From positions 186,001-250,000 of the forward strand of contig JAIYAE010000014.1 in NCBI GenBank assembly GCA_027489175.1: a stretch of DNA of 64,000 nt, in the 5' to 3' direction. Under the pieces are notes generated by a model. The model saw only the letters and a list, made by a program, of their open reading frames with translations, was not told where the DNA came from and did not search any database. Shown one piece after another: positions 21,303-33,661 of the stretch. Each line of letters begins with the position of its first letter. The stretch's first letter is position 1. A program made the translations under genes and the position numbers. Origin of the DNA: Rhodobacter sp. (lineage in GTDB: Bacteria; Pseudomonadota; Alphaproteobacteria; Rhodobacterales; Rhodobacteraceae).

Positions 21303-22634
21303 CTATATGGCAAGCCATGCCTGGAACGCCTCTTTCGCGCGGTCGGTGTAGGCCTTGTAGCGCACGGTGCGGCCCCGGCGGCCGCCTTTGGCGTCAATTG
21401 GGGGGAAGAGGCCGAAGTTCACGTTCATCGGCTGAAACGTCTTAGCCTCGGCCCCGCCGGTGATGTGGGTGACAAGCGCGCCCATCGCGGTTTCCGGGGG
21501 CGGCGGGGGCAGGGTTTTGCCCTTGATTTCGGCCGCGGCCATCCGGCCAGCCAAAAGGCCCATCGCGGCGGATTCCACATACCCCTCAACCCCGGTGATC
21601 TGGCCCGCAAAGCGAAGATGCGGGTGGGATTTCAGCCGCAACTGATGGTCAAGAAGCGTGGGCGAGTTGATGAAGGTGTTGCGGTGGATGCCGCCAAGGC
21701 GGGCGAAACTCGCGTCCTGAAGACCAGGAATCATCTTCAGAACAGAGGTTTGCGCGCCATACTTCATCTTGGTCTGGAAGCCGACGATGTTGTAAAGCGT
21801 GCCCAGTTTGTTGTCGCGTCGAAGCTGAACCACGGCGTAGGGCTTCACATCGGGCCGGTGCGCGTTGGTCAGGCCGACCGGCTTCATCGGGCCGTGGCGC
21901 AGGGTTTCGCGGCCACGTTCGGCCATGACCTCGATCGGCAGGCAGCCGTCGAAATAGCCTGCGGTTTCGCCTTCGTGGAATTCCGTTTTCTCGGCGGCGA
22001 GGAGGGCGTCGATGAAGGCCTCATACTCGTCTTTGGTCATCGGGCAGTTGATGTAGGCCTTTTGCTCATCTTCGGTCTCGCCCTTGTCATAGCGTGACTG
22101 CATCCAGGCGGTGTCCATGTCGATGCTGTCGGCATAGACGATGGGGGCGATGGCGTCGAAGAAGGCCAGCGCCTCGGCCCCGGTGGCGGATTTGATCGAC
22201 TGGGCAAGCGCGGTGCTGGTCAGGGGGCCGGTGGCGATGATCCAGTTCCCAGATGAGGGAAGTTCGGTAACTTCCTCATAAGACGCGGAAATCAGCGGGT
22301 GCTCCTTGAGTTTAGCGGTCACAGCTGCGGCGAAGGGATCCCGGTCTACAGCCAGCGCCCCGCCTGCGGGAAGGCGGTGTTTCTCGGCCATCTCCATCAC
22401 CAGTCCGCCCGCCGTGCGCATTTCCCAATGCAGGAGGCCGACCGCGTTCTGTTCGTGGTCGTCCGACCGGAAGGAATTCGAGCAGACCATTTCCGCGAAG
22501 TCGCCCGTACGGTGGGCGAAGGTTTTCACCACGGGGCGCATTTCGTGAATGACGACGGGGATGCCGGCGTTCGCGGCGGCCCAGGCAGCCTCAGCCCCCG
22601 CCATGCCGCCGCCGATGATGTGAAGTGTTTCCAT
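21303..22634 (-). CDS. trmFO: folate-dependent tRNA U54 methyltransferase TrmFO
   Basis: The 443-residue flavoenzyme makes 5-methyluridine at position 54 of tRNA using methylene-tetrahydrofolate and FAD. The N-terminal dinucleotide fold [15 protein letters not shown], the EMRP motif and the [14 protein letters not shown] block with its conserved cysteine are diagnostic. The C-terminal INFGLFPP-type motif appears as [11 protein letters not shown]. The start at 22634 gives the family N-terminus [10 protein letters not shown]; 25 codons in frame upstream run into a repeat. No convincing Shine-Dalgarno is visible. Confidence 0.94.
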   Translation of the reverse strand: METLHIIGGGMAGAEAAWAAANAGIPVVIHEMRPVVKTFAHRTGDFAEMVCSNSFRSDDHEQNAVGLLHWEMRTAGGLVMEMAEKHRLPAGGALAVDRDPFAAAVTAKLKEHPLISASYEEVTELPSSGNWIIATGPLTSTALAQSIKSATGAEALAFFDAIAPIVYADSIDMDTAWMQSRYDKGETEDEQKAYINCPMTKDEYEAFIDALLAAEKTEFHEGETAGYFDGCLPIEVMAERGRETLRHGPMKPVGLTNAHRPDVKPYAVVQLRRDNKLGTLYNIVGFQTKMKYGAQTSVLKMIPGLQDASFARLGGIHRNTFINSPTLLDHQLRLKSHPHLRFAGQITGVEGYVESAAMGLLAGRMAAAEIKGKTLPPPPPETAMGALVTHITGGAEAKTFQPMNVNFGLFPPIDAKGGRRGRTVRYKAYTDRAKEAFQAWLAI

Positions 22635-22670
22635 GGGGGGGATGTAGCTTTGCGGGGCAGGCGTGGCAAG

Positions 22671-22739
22671 CAGGGGCGCTGCCCCTCTTGGCCCGGCGGG
22701 CCAATTCACCCCGGGATATTTGGGGACAGATGAAGGGCT
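22671..22739 (+). repeat. Rhodobacteraceae-type dispersed intergenic repeat, copy 2
   Basis: GGGGCGCTGCCCC is followed by GGCCCGGCGGGCC, then TTCACCCCGGGATATTT and GGGGACAGATGAAGGG. The order of parts matches copy 1 read in reverse. The core supplies the last eight codons and the stop codon of the complement-strand gene at 22706-23023. Confidence 0.6.
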
Positions 22740-23023
22740 TGGCGGTGGGAATGCGTGAAAGCGGCGGGGTCGGTGGTGGGGTGGCCGAGTTCGGCCGCTT
22801 TCAGGAAGAAGCCAGGCGCGGGAAGGTTGTCGGGCGAGAGGCGCTGGTGGAGGAGAGCGGCGCGGAAGGGGCGGTTCTGGGCCGCGTCTTCCTCCATCAG
22901 TGCTTCAAGCTGGGCGGTCAGGTGGGCCATGCGGAGGCCAAGCTCTTTGGCGAGTTGGCCGTAAGCGATGGTCTCACCCGCCGCTGCAAGGGCGGCGAGG
23001 CGGGTTTCAAGCGCGCTTTTCAA
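22706..23023 (-). CDS. hypothetical protein, possible small DNA-binding type
   Basis: The 105-residue frame starts with TTG and overlaps the end of the preceding small gene by 17 bases, so it is probably coupled to it. Residues 5-50 are helical, with a [23 protein letters not shown] segment that could form a winged-helix or MGMT-like recognition motif; I cannot assign a family. The C-terminal residues HLSPNIPG and the stop are encoded by a dispersed repeat, so the ancestral protein may have ended differently. It is the third gene of a gyrA-led unit. Confidence 0.6.
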   Translation of the reverse strand: MKSALETRLAALAAAGETIAYGQLAKELGLRMAHLTAQLEALMEEDAAQNRPFRAALLHQRLSPDNLPAPGFFLKAAELGHPTTDPAAFTHSHRQALHLSPNIPG

Positions 23024-23224
23024 GGGCGTCGGCGATGCGTTCCAGGGCGAGCGTTTGCCGGGTGATGACCTCTTGCGTGCGCTTTTGCTCCTCCAGCATG
23101 GCCTTGGTCGTGTCGGAATGCTGCTGCAGATAGGTCTGGTAGCGCGCCGACTGATAGCGCGCGAGGCCGATCATCAGCCCGCCCATGATCAGGGCAAAAA
23201 GCGCGAGGGGCGCCCATGCCTCCA

Positions 23225-23225
<1 letters not shown>
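23007..23225 (-). CDS. small membrane protein with C-terminal coiled coil
   Basis: The 72-residue product has one membrane helix (about residues 4-22, LALFALIMGGLMIGLA). A charged helical tail follows with heptad-like spacing (residues 30-70, ending [12 protein letters not shown]). The ATG at 23225 shares one base with the gyrA stop; a GTG one codon earlier also overlaps. Coupling to gyrA suggests co-expression, not a shared function. No family recognised. Confidence 0.7.
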
Positions 23226-25939
<2,714 letters not shown>

Positions 25940-26129
25940 TGTGCTGTCCGCCCATCATCAAATCACAAGATTTAGCTGGCAGAAGGATACACCATTCAAG
26001 CTATGGGGTGCAATGGCGGGGCGTGATCTGCTGGCAGCCGCAAGAGGTGAGTGACAACATATTGTTTTCATTGATCTTTAATCTGAATTTGGCATCATCG
26101 GCCTGTGGCATGCAGGAAAGGGGTACCAC

Positions 26130-26399
26130 ATGGCTGCAAGCGAGACGGAACGGATGCTGAAGGGCTACGGGCTGACCACGGCGGAACTTTACTACCGGAT
26201 GCCGGATTATCGCAATGTTCTCAACAGCTTCGTCTGGCAAGAGTATGATCTGGCGCCTGACTATCCGGAATTGTTCCGTTTCATCGAATTCTGGCACGGC
26301 AACATCGAAGGGCCGCTCCATTCCGTGCGCTTCACCCACCGCAAGCTGATTGCGCCGGGGGAATGGCGCAATGTGGTGGGTGAGTTCCGAATTCACTAA
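26130..26399 (+). CDS. usg: Usg family protein
   Basis: The 89-residue protein matches the short, soluble Usg family of alphaproteobacteria, known as an uncharacterised gene near tryptophan genes in Caulobacter. The sequence is rich in aromatic residues, with LTTAELYYRMPDYRNVLNSFVWQ and FRFIEFWHGNIEGPLHSVRF as the conserved blocks. The ATG follows GGAAAGGGG. Its stop overlaps the convergent ocd gene by four bases. The role is unknown. Confidence 0.85.
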   Translation: MAASETERMLKGYGLTTAELYYRMPDYRNVLNSFVWQEYDLAPDYPELFRFIEFWHGNIEGPLHSVRFTHRKLIAPGEWRNVVGEFRIH

Positions 26400-27433
26400 C
26401 CGGCAGCGCGCAAGAGCATGCCGTACAGGTCGCGCGGATCGTCAGGGTCCGCGATCATGTCAAGGCTGTCGAACAGGCCGGTCGCCTGGCTTTGGGCGAG
26501 GATGTAGCGCAGGGCCGAGAAATCCTCGATCGCGAAACCGACGCTGTCGAATAGGGTCACCTGATCGGCGGAGGTCCGGCCCGGCGTGGCGCCGGTAATG
26601 ACCTGCCAAAGCTCGGTCACCGGATGGTCGGGGGCAAGCTGCTGGATTTCGCCCTCAATCCGGGTTTGGGGCGGGTATTCGACAAAGATCTTTGACCGCA
26701 TGAGGATATCGCGGTGAAGCTCGGTCTTCCCCGGACAATCGCCGCCGACGCCGTTGATATGGACGCCCGCGCCAAGCATGTTGTCGGTCAGGATGGTGGC
26801 GTTGGTCTTGTCGGCGGTGACGGTGGTGATCACTTGTGCGCCAAGGATCGCTTCTTCCGGCGTCGTGCAGGGGATGACGCGCAGGCCCGATCCGGCAAGG
26901 TTTTTCACGCATTTCGCGGTGGCGGCGGGGTCGATGTCGTAAAGCCGAACCTCGGTCAACCCGCAGATCGCCTTGAAGGCGAGGGCCTGGAATTCCGCCT
27001 GCGCGCCATTGCCGATCAGGGCCATGGTGGTGGCATTTGCGGGGGCGAGGTGTTTTGCCGCCATGGCGCTGGTGGCCGCCGTGCGCAGCGCGGTAAGGAT
27101 GGTCATTTCCGACAGAAGCACGGGGTAGCCGGTCGCCACATCCGCCAAAAGGCCGAAAGCGGTGACGGTCTGCAGACCCTGGCGCATGTTGGCCGGGTGG
27201 CCGTTGACGTATTTGAAGCCGTAGGTGACGCCGTCCGAGGTGGGCATGAGTTCAATCACGCCGACGTCGGAATGGCTGGCGATGCGGGGGGTCTTGTCGA
27301 AAAGGGGCCAGCGGCGAAAGTCGGCCTCGATCTCGGCCGCAAGGTCGATCAGGACGCGCTCGATGCCAAGCTGCAGGACCAGCTGCATCATCTTGTCAAC
27401 GGAAACGAAGGGGACGAGGTTCAGGGTCATCAT
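26396..27433 (-). CDS. ocd: ornithine cyclodeaminase
   Basis: The 345-residue NAD-dependent enzyme converts ornithine directly to proline and ammonia. Family landmarks are GFKYVNGHPAN near residue 72, LLSEMTILTALRTAATSA with the substrate-contacting residues, the nucleotide-binding ALIGNGAQAEFQ near residue 140, and INGVGGDCPGKTEL with the catalytic Asp near residue 228. It is coupled to the arginase gene (ATGA overlap), so the pair runs arginine to ornithine plus urea to proline. A mu-crystallin-like role is less likely given the context. Confidence 0.93.
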   Translation of the reverse strand: MMTLNLVPFVSVDKMMQLVLQLGIERVLIDLAAEIEADFRRWPLFDKTPRIASHSDVGVIELMPTSDGVTYGFKYVNGHPANMRQGLQTVTAFGLLADVATGYPVLLSEMTILTALRTAATSAMAAKHLAPANATTMALIGNGAQAEFQALAFKAICGLTEVRLYDIDPAATAKCVKNLAGSGLRVIPCTTPEEAILGAQVITTVTADKTNATILTDNMLGAGVHINGVGGDCPGKTELHRDILMRSKIFVEYPPQTRIEGEIQQLAPDHPVTELWQVITGATPGRTSADQVTLFDSVGFAIEDFSALRYILAQSQATGLFDSLDMIADPDDPRDLYGMLLRAAG

Positions 27434-28353
27434 TTGGCCCTTGTCGGGCGGTCGAAGACCTTCTTGCCCATCAGGGAGCCCACCAGATCCACCATCAGCC
27501 GGGCGGTCATCCCGCGATCGTCGAGGAAGGGGTTCAGTTCGACCAGGTCGAGCGAGGTGACAAGGCCGGATTCGTGGAGGAGTTCCATCACCAGATGCGC
27601 CTCACGGAAGGTGGTGCCGCCCGGGACAGTGGTGCCGACGGCGGGGGCGATGGCGGGGTCAAGGAAATCGACGTCAAGCGAGACATGCAGCATGCCCCCC
27701 GCCTGCCGGACCTTGGTCAGGAAATCGCGCAAGGGGGCGACGATGCCGTGTTCGTCGAGCACCCGCATGTCGTTGATGGCAATGTCATGGACCAGAAGCG
27801 CGGCCTGTTCGGCGGGGTCAACGGAACGGATGCCGTAAAGGCAGATGCGGTCAGCGGGCACCGGGGCGGGGAAGGGCGGGAAGGCGTCAAAGCCGTCGCG
27901 CCCCGCGATATAGGCGAGAGGCGTGCCGTGCAGGTTGCCCGAGGTGGTGGTGAGGGGCGTGTGGAAATCGGAATGCGCGTCCAGCCACAGGACGAACAGG
28001 GGCCGGTCCTGCCGCTGGGCAAAGGCCGCAGCCCCGGCGACCGACCCAAGCGCCAGCGAATGATCGCCGCCCATGATGATGGGAAAGCCACCCTCGGACA
28101 GCGCGTCATCGACGCGGTCCATCACGGCCTGGGTCCAGCCAAGGGTTTCGGCCAGGGAATGGACTACGGGGTTCGGGCAGCTGACCGGATCAAGCGGGGG
28201 TAGGGTCAGATCGCCCCAGTCGGCGACGCCATGGCCTTCGGACGCGATCTCGCGCGCGAGGCCAGCGACGCGGTAGGCGGCCGGGCCCATCAGGCAGCCG
28301 GGGCGCTGCTGCCCGGTGTCGATGGGCGCGCCGATCAGGATGGTTTTGGGCAT
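27430..28353 (-). CDS. rocF: arginase
   Basis: The 307-residue ureohydrolase hydrolyses arginine to ornithine and urea. The binuclear manganese motifs are complete: GGDHSLALG near residue 96, DAHSDFHTP near 124, and SLDVDFLDPAIAP near 227. The arginine-side-chain recognition loop is of the arginase type. It is followed by ocd with a four-base overlap. The 177-base gap to ccmF holds the divergent promoters; I could not identify an operator there with confidence. Confidence 0.93.
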   Translation of the reverse strand: MPKTILIGAPIDTGQQRPGCLMGPAAYRVAGLAREIASEGHGVADWGDLTLPPLDPVSCPNPVVHSLAETLGWTQAVMDRVDDALSEGGFPIIMGGDHSLALGSVAGAAAFAQRQDRPLFVLWLDAHSDFHTPLTTTSGNLHGTPLAYIAGRDGFDAFPPFPAPVPADRICLYGIRSVDPAEQAALLVHDIAINDMRVLDEHGIVAPLRDFLTKVRQAGGMLHVSLDVDFLDPAIAPAVGTTVPGGTTFREAHLVMELLHESGLVTSLDLVELNPFLDDRGMTARLMVDLVGSLMGKKVFDRPTRAK

Positions 28354-28530
28354 GGGGTCCTCACAAGGTCAGGGACGGGTGTAGCGGCGGCACATGGTCG
28401 GTGGCAACGCACAAATGGCCGGGGCAAACGCCTGCTTTCCGGCAAACTGCCGATTGGCGCGGCGGAAGGGCGCAGGGTATTCCTAATGGCGGCCCGGACG
28501 CCTAGTATGACAGTGAAACGGGAGTAGGCC

Positions 28531-30510
28531 ATGATCATCGAACTTGGGCATTTTGCGCTGATCCTTGCGCTGATGGTGGCGCTGGTGCAATCGACGCTGC
28601 CCTTGTGGGGCGCGCATCGCGGTGACGCGCGGCTGATGGCCCTGGCCGAGCCCGCGGCGATGATCCAGTTGATATTGGTGGCCACATCGTTCGGGGTACT
28701 GACCTGGGCTTTCGTTGCCTCTGACTTCTCGCTCGCGGTGGTGGTCCAGAACTCGCACACCGAAAAGCCGCTTCTCTACAAGATCAGCGGTGTTTGGGGG
28801 AACCATGAGGGGTCTCTGCTGCTGTGGGTCTTGATCCTGGCGGTCTACGGCGGGGCGGTGGCAGTCTGGGGCGGCAACCTGCCGATGCGGCTGAAGGCGC
28901 GGGTGCTGTCGGTGCAAGGCATGATCGGCGTCGCGTTCCTGTTGTTCATGCTGTTGACGTCGAACCCGTTCTGGCGGCTGGCGGCACCACCTTTGGACGG
29001 GCAGGACCTGAACCCCTTGCTGCAGGACCCCGGCCTCGCCTTCCACCCGCCGTTCCTTTACCTTGGGTATGTCGGCCTCAGCATGGCGTTCAGCTTTGCC
29101 GTGGCCGCGCTGATCGAAGGCAAGGTCGATGCTGCCTGGGGCCGCTGGGTGCGGCCATGGACGCTGGCCGCCTGGATCTTCCTGACCATCGGCATCGGTC
29201 TGGGGTCCTGGTGGGCGTATTATGAGCTTGGCTGGGGCGGCTTCTGGTTCTGGGACCCGGTGGAAAACGCCAGCTTCATGCCTTGGCTGCTGGCCATCGC
29301 GCTTCTGCACAGTGCCATCGTGGTGGAAAAACGCGAAAGCCTGAAGGCCTGGACCATCCTGCTGGCGATCCTTGCTTTCGGGTTCAGCCTGATCGGCACG
29401 TTCATCGTGCGTTCGGGCGTCATCACGTCGGTGCATGCCTTTGCCAATGACCCTGACCGGGGCGTGTTCATCCTTTTGATCCTTGCGTTCTTCACCGGCG
29501 GGGCGCTGATCCTGTTTGCCCTGCGCGCCGGGGCGATGGAGGCGAAGGGCATCTTCGCCCTTGTCAGCCGCGAAAGTGCCTTGGTTGCGAACAACATCCT
29601 TCTGGCGGTGTCGGCCTTTGTGATCTTCATCGGCACGATCTGGCCGCTGATCGCCGAGCTGTTGCTTGGTCGCACCCTGTCGGTGGGTGAGCCCTTCTTC
29701 AACGCGGCCTTCAGCCCCTTTGTCGTGGCGCTGGCGATCATCCTGCCGCCGGGTGCGATGCTGGCGTGGAAGCGCGGCAGCATCCAGCGCAATGCCCGCG
29801 CCTTGATTCCGGCGCTGGTGTTTTCAGTGGCGTTGGCGGCGCTGGCCTATGCGATGCAGACCAACCAGACCGCGCTGGGGCCAATTGGCGTGGCGCTGGG
29901 GGCCTGGGTCTTTTTCGGAGCATTGGCAGACCTTTGGCTGCGCACCGGGCGTGACGGGGTGGGCCAACGCCTGTCCCGCCTGACCCGACTGCCGCGCGCC
30001 GACTGGGGCAAGGCGGTGGCGCATGGCGGCCTTGGGATCACGATCTTTGCCGTCTCGGCCATGCTGGCCTGGAAGATCGAAGATATCCGCGTGGTTCAGG
30101 TGGGTGAGACCTTCCCCCTGGGCGCCTATGAGGTGCGCCTTGACGATGTGCGTGACGTGGAGGGGCCGAATTACCTGTCGACCATGGGCTTCATGACGGT
30201 GCTGCGCGATGGCGCGGTGGTGGCAACCCTGACCCCCGAAAAGCGCATCTATCCAGTGGCGGCCATGCCGACGACCGAGGCCGGGATCGACTATGGCTTC
30301 CTGCGCGATGTCTACATCGTGCTGGGCGACCGGCAGCAATCCGGAGGTTGGGCCGTGCGCAGCTATATCGAGCCCTTTGCCAACTGGCTGTGGGCGGGCT
30401 GCCTTTTGATGGCCTTTGGCGGCCTGGTCAGTCTGACGGACCGGCGCTTCAGGGTGGCGGCAGGCGCGCGCAAGGCGGCGGCGCCGGTCGCAGGGGTGCC
30501 TGCGGAATGA
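28531..30510 (+). CDS. ccmF: cytochrome c haem lyase subunit CcmF
   Basis: The 659-residue polytopic membrane protein is the core of the system I cytochrome c synthetase, which attaches haem to apocytochrome CXXCH motifs in the periplasm. The haem-handling WWD domain is present as GSWWAYYELGWGGFWFWDP (about residues 226-244). At least a dozen hydrophobic helices are visible. GGGAGTAGG precedes the ATG. It overlaps ccmH by four bases. No ccmE, ccmG or ccmI gene is in the window. Confidence 0.96.
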   Translation: MIIELGHFALILALMVALVQSTLPLWGAHRGDARLMALAEPAAMIQLILVATSFGVLTWAFVASDFSLAVVVQNSHTEKPLLYKISGVWGNHEGSLLLWVLILAVYGGAVAVWGGNLPMRLKARVLSVQGMIGVAFLLFMLLTSNPFWRLAAPPLDGQDLNPLLQDPGLAFHPPFLYLGYVGLSMAFSFAVAALIEGKVDAAWGRWVRPWTLAAWIFLTIGIGLGSWWAYYELGWGGFWFWDPVENASFMPWLLAIALLHSAIVVEKRESLKAWTILLAILAFGFSLIGTFIVRSGVITSVHAFANDPDRGVFILLILAFFTGGALILFALRAGAMEAKGIFALVSRESALVANNILLAVSAFVIFIGTIWPLIAELLLGRTLSVGEPFFNAAFSPFVVALAIILPPGAMLAWKRGSIQRNARALIPALVFSVALAALAYAMQTNQTALGPIGVALGAWVFFGALADLWLRTGRDGVGQRLSRLTRLPRADWGKAVAHGGLGITIFAVSAMLAWKIEDIRVVQVGETFPLGAYEVRLDDVRDVEGPNYLSTMGFMTVLRDGAVVATLTPEKRIYPVAAMPTTEAGIDYGFLRDVYIVLGDRQQSGGWAVRSYIEPFANWLWAGCLLMAFGGLVSLTDRRFRVAAGARKAAAPVAGVPAE

Positions 30511-30947
30511 GGCGTTTCATTCTGGCACTGGCGCTGCTGGCAAGCCCCGCCTTCGCGGTCCAGCCGGATGAGATTCTGGCAGACCCTGCGCTTGAGGCGC
30601 GGGCGCGCGAGATCAGCCGCGATATCCGCTGTCCGGTCTGTCAGGGCGAATCCATCGACGACAGCTCTGCCCCCATCAGCCGCGATCTGCGGATCATCAT
30701 CCGCGAACGGCTGGTGGCGGGCGATAGCGACCGCGAAGTGGTGGATTACATCGTCGCCCGTTATGGTGAGTTCGTGCTGTTCAACCCGCGTGCCGAAGGG
30801 TCAAACCTGATCCTGTGGCTGGCAGGTCCTGCGCTGTTTCTGGCGGCGATCGGGATTGCCGTCGCAGCACAGCGCCGCCGCGTGGTGCCTGACGCGCGCC
30901 TGACGGAGGCAGAGGAAGCCCGTTTGCGCGAAATCCTGAAAGAGTGA
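30507..30947 (+). CDS. ccmH: cytochrome c biogenesis protein CcmH (CcmL type)
   Basis: The 146-residue protein has a signal peptide (residues 1-18, cut near AFAVQ) and a periplasmic three-helix domain with the redox motif IRCPVCQGESIDDS (residues about 41-54). One C-terminal membrane helix lies at about residues 103-123. It reduces or presents apocytochrome thiols to CcmF. It is the short form without a CcmI fusion. The start at 30507 overlaps the ccmF stop. Confidence 0.93.
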   Translation: MRRFILALALLASPAFAVQPDEILADPALEARAREISRDIRCPVCQGESIDDSSAPISRDLRIIIRERLVAGDSDREVVDYIVARYGEFVLFNPRAEGSNLILWLAGPALFLAAIGIAVAAQRRRVVPDARLTEAEEARLREILKE

Positions 30948-31016
30948 CGCGGCGTCGGGCTTTGGCCTTGTGCGCCTAACCCGTTAGCCTTGCCGCATCG
31001 CAAGGGGGGCGCTTTC

Positions 31017-31784
31017 ATGACCACACTCACCGTGACCAAGGCCGAGGGCGTGACCACGATCACGCTGAACCGGCCCGAGGTGATGAATGCGCTGAACCGG
31101 GTGATGCGGGTTGAGCTGACGGCTGCGCTGCGCGAGGCGCATTCGGGCCGGGTGGTCGTGCTGACTGGGGCAGGGCGGGCGTTCTGCTCGGGTCAGGACC
31201 TTGGCGATGCGCAAAGTCTGGGTGCGGTGGATTTTGAAGCGACGTTGAATGACGAATACGTGCCAATGATCCGGGCGATCACGGAGGCCCCGGTTCCGGT
31301 CATTGCGGCGGTCAACGGGGCGGCGGCGGGGGCGGGGGCGAACCTGGCGCTTGCCTGCGATCTGGTGATTGCTGCCGAAAGCGCCACGTTCATCCAGGCC
31401 TTCGCGCGGATCGGGCTGATCCCGGATGCGGGCGGCACCAGTTTCCTGCCGCGCCGCGTGGGCCTGCAGCGCGCGATGGGGGCAGCCCTTCTGGCCGAAC
31501 CGGTGAGTGCCACGAAGGCCGAGGCTTGGGGCATGATCTGGGAGGCCGTCCCCGATGCCCGCTTTGCAGAGGTGGTTGCCGCCCGCGCCGCACAGTTGGC
31601 TGCCGGGCCGACCGGGGCCTTCGCTGCCTTGAAGCAGGCGCTGCGTGGGGCGTTCGATCAGGACCTGGAAACCCAACTTGCGCTAGAGGCCCGGCTGCAG
31701 GGTTCCTGCGGGGCCAGCGATGACTTCCGCGAAGGGGTGACGGCCTTCCTTGAAAAGCGCCGCCCGGCCTTTACTGGCCGCTAG
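31017..31784 (+). CDS. enoyl-CoA hydratase/isomerase family protein, PaaG-like
   Basis: The 255-residue crotonase-fold protein closely resembles 2-(1,2-epoxy-1,2-dihydrophenyl)acetyl-CoA isomerase. It has the oxyanion motif AFCSGQDLGD near residue 61, the second oxyanion segment AAVNGAAAGAGANLALACD, and FARIGLIPDAGGTSFLPR with its catalytic-position Asp. True enoyl-CoA hydratases carry Glu at equivalent sites, which favours the isomerase reading. No other phenylacetate gene is near, so the substrate is uncertain. The ATG at 31017 follows AAGGGGGG. The stop overlaps the convergent glycosyltransferase gene. Confidence 0.85.
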   Translation: MTTLTVTKAEGVTTITLNRPEVMNALNRVMRVELTAALREAHSGRVVVLTGAGRAFCSGQDLGDAQSLGAVDFEATLNDEYVPMIRAITEAPVPVIAAVNGAAAGAGANLALACDLVIAAESATFIQAFARIGLIPDAGGTSFLPRRVGLQRAMGAALLAEPVSATKAEAWGMIWEAVPDARFAEVVAARAAQLAAGPTGAFAALKQALRGAFDQDLETQLALEARLQGSCGASDDFREGVTAFLEKRRPAFTGR

Positions 31785-33010
31785 GCTGCCTGCGCCCGGC
31801 GCGCCTGCAAAAGGTGCGCCCAGCACAAGACGAAGCATGCCGTCAGCACCGGTGTCACGATGAAGGCGCCAAGATAGCGGTCCTCGAACAAAGGGAAGAC
31901 CAGGTCCATCGACTGCAACCCCGCGCCGATCCACAGAAGCGCCACCAGCACCAGATGCGGCCAGCGGGTGGTCAGGATGCCCGCCCGCACGAGGAACAGG
32001 CCAATCGCCGCCATCATCGCCGCCTCGTAATACCACAGATAGGGCGCAGAAAGCAGGATCGCGGTCATCAAGAGGCCGACCTTCGCGTCAAAGCTGATCC
32101 GGTCCGACCTCCAGAACACGAACACCGACAGGGCAGCCACCGCCATCACCCCCCATTGCAGCGAAAGCCCGGTCGCCGGGGGCAGGCCAAGCTGGGCGAG
32201 GAACGCGAAGGGGCCGACCGTCAGGAAAAGCTCATTCACCAACTCGATCATCCGGCTGGCGTGTTCGGACATGTTCTTGGACAGAAGTGGCCAATACTCC
32301 GGCCCCACGATCAGCGTCGGCACGATGGCAAGGACCAGTGTCGTGCCCAGGGCCGCAAGGATCGTGCGCCATTGCCCCGCCGCCAGCAGGGCGAAGGGGA
32401 TCAGCACGCCCAGTTGCGGCTTCAGCGTCAGGCAGCCGATCAGAACCCCCGCCAGCACCGCCTTGCCCGACCGCATGGCCGCCAGCGCCGCCATAAGAAC
32501 CGCAAGCCAGATCATGCTGTTCTGGCCAATGACCAAAGCGGGCAGGTAGGAAGGTGCCAAAGCCATCGCCGCCCAGATCGGCTTGACCCCGGCGACGAAG
32601 GGCCGCGAGGCAAGCGCCATGCCCATAATCGCGATCAGGGTCGCGACCAGAAACGCCCAAGCATAAGACATCGCCCCAAACGGGGTGATGACGAACATAT
32701 AGCCGGGGGGATAAAGCCAGGGCATCCAGTCTTCGGTGACGGTGTTGTACTGGGCCTCAAGGTTGGCCTGATCCAGGGCGGCCAAGGGATCGCCCGCCAG
32801 CACCAGCCGCGCTGTGGCCCAGAACACCCGAAAGTCGGAATCGATGGTGCGCAGCCCGTCTTCCGAGGTCAGGATGAACCCGGTCGCCACGACCAGGGTC
32901 GTCAGAAACAGCGTCAGGCTGATGCCCAGAACCACCACCACCTTGGTGCCGGTGCCGGACAGGGCCTGCAGCCGCGCGTCGCCCGCCGCTATCGATGGGG
33001 CGTCCTGCAT
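31781..33010 (-). CDS. GT87/DUF2029-like membrane glycosyltransferase, paralogue 5
   Basis: The 409-residue protein has about ten hydrophobic helices and the motif set shared by all five paralogues: DARLQ near the N-terminus, SDFRVFWATARLVLAGDPLA with the candidate catalytic Asp59, PWLYPPGYMFV, LTLKPQLG and SAPYLWYYEAA. This is the pattern of GT-C enzymes of family GT87, which use polyprenyl-phosphate sugars at the outer face of the inner membrane. It is the most divergent copy. It starts four bases after the ilvH stop, and a start further upstream would lie inside ilvH. Its acceptor and donor are unknown. Confidence 0.82.
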   Translation of the reverse strand: MQDAPSIAAGDARLQALSGTGTKVVVVLGISLTLFLTTLVVATGFILTSEDGLRTIDSDFRVFWATARLVLAGDPLAALDQANLEAQYNTVTEDWMPWLYPPGYMFVITPFGAMSYAWAFLVATLIAIMGMALASRPFVAGVKPIWAAMALAPSYLPALVIGQNSMIWLAVLMAALAAMRSGKAVLAGVLIGCLTLKPQLGVLIPFALLAAGQWRTILAALGTTLVLAIVPTLIVGPEYWPLLSKNMSEHASRMIELVNELFLTVGPFAFLAQLGLPPATGLSLQWGVMAVAALSVFVFWRSDRISFDAKVGLLMTAILLSAPYLWYYEAAMMAAIGLFLVRAGILTTRWPHLVLVALLWIGAGLQSMDLVFPLFEDRYLGAFIVTPVLTACFVLCWAHLLQARRAQAA

Positions 33011-33014
33011 GCCG

Positions 33015-33575
33015 TCAGACGCCGCGGGCCAGGGCGGCAACGCCAGTCCGGGCAATCTCCAACAGGCCCAAGGGGCGCATGAGGTCGGCGAAGGCGTCAA
33101 TCTTTTCCGGGGTGCCGGTCATTTCGAACACAAAGCTTTCCAGTGTCGAATCCACCACATTGGCGCGGAAAATCTCGGCCAGCTGCAGGGCTTCGACCCG
33201 GGCGGCGCCTTTGCCCGCCACCTTGATCAGCGCCAGTTCGCGCTGCACCGCCGGACCTTCGGCCGTCAGGTCATGCACGTCATAGACCGGCACCATCCGG
33301 CGCAGCTGCGCCTCGATCTGGTCGATCACCGCAGGGGTGCCGCGCGTGACGATGGTGATGCGCGACCGGTGGCCGGTGTGGTCCACTTCGGCCACGGTCA
33401 GGCTGTCGATGTTGTAGCCCCGGCCTGAAAAGAGGCCGATGACCCGCGCGAGCACGCCCGGCTCATTCTCGACGATCACCGCGAGGGTGTGGCTTTCTTC
33501 AACCTGCGAATGGCTGTCGCGAAGGTCATAGGCCGAGTGGCTGGAAGAGCCCTTCTTGATGTTCAGTGCCGACAT
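33015..33575 (-). CDS. ilvH: acetolactate synthase small (regulatory) subunit
   Basis: The 186-residue subunit binds valine and tunes the large subunit IlvI. The N-terminal ACT domain is at residues 28-100 (HTLAVIVENEPGVLARVIGLFSGRGYNIDSLTV type), and the C-terminal regulatory domain shows RELALIKVAG and FEMTGTPEKIDAF. The start at 33575 is followed by about 27 unconserved residues. In most relatives ilvH lies directly after ilvI; here four glycosyltransferase genes are in between, and a fifth follows. Confidence 0.96.
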   Translation of the reverse strand: MSALNIKKGSSSHSAYDLRDSHSQVEESHTLAVIVENEPGVLARVIGLFSGRGYNIDSLTVAEVDHTGHRSRITIVTRGTPAVIDQIEAQLRRMVPVYDVHDLTAEGPAVQRELALIKVAGKGAARVEALQLAEIFRANVVDSTLESFVFEMTGTPEKIDAFADLMRPLGLLEIARTGVAALARGV

Positions 33576-33661
33576 GCGTTTTTCCCAAGGATCGTGCCGT
33601 CCGATGCCTGTGTGCGCAGGATGGCCAGCGGTTTCAAGTGTTTCCATAAGGCCTGATGCAT

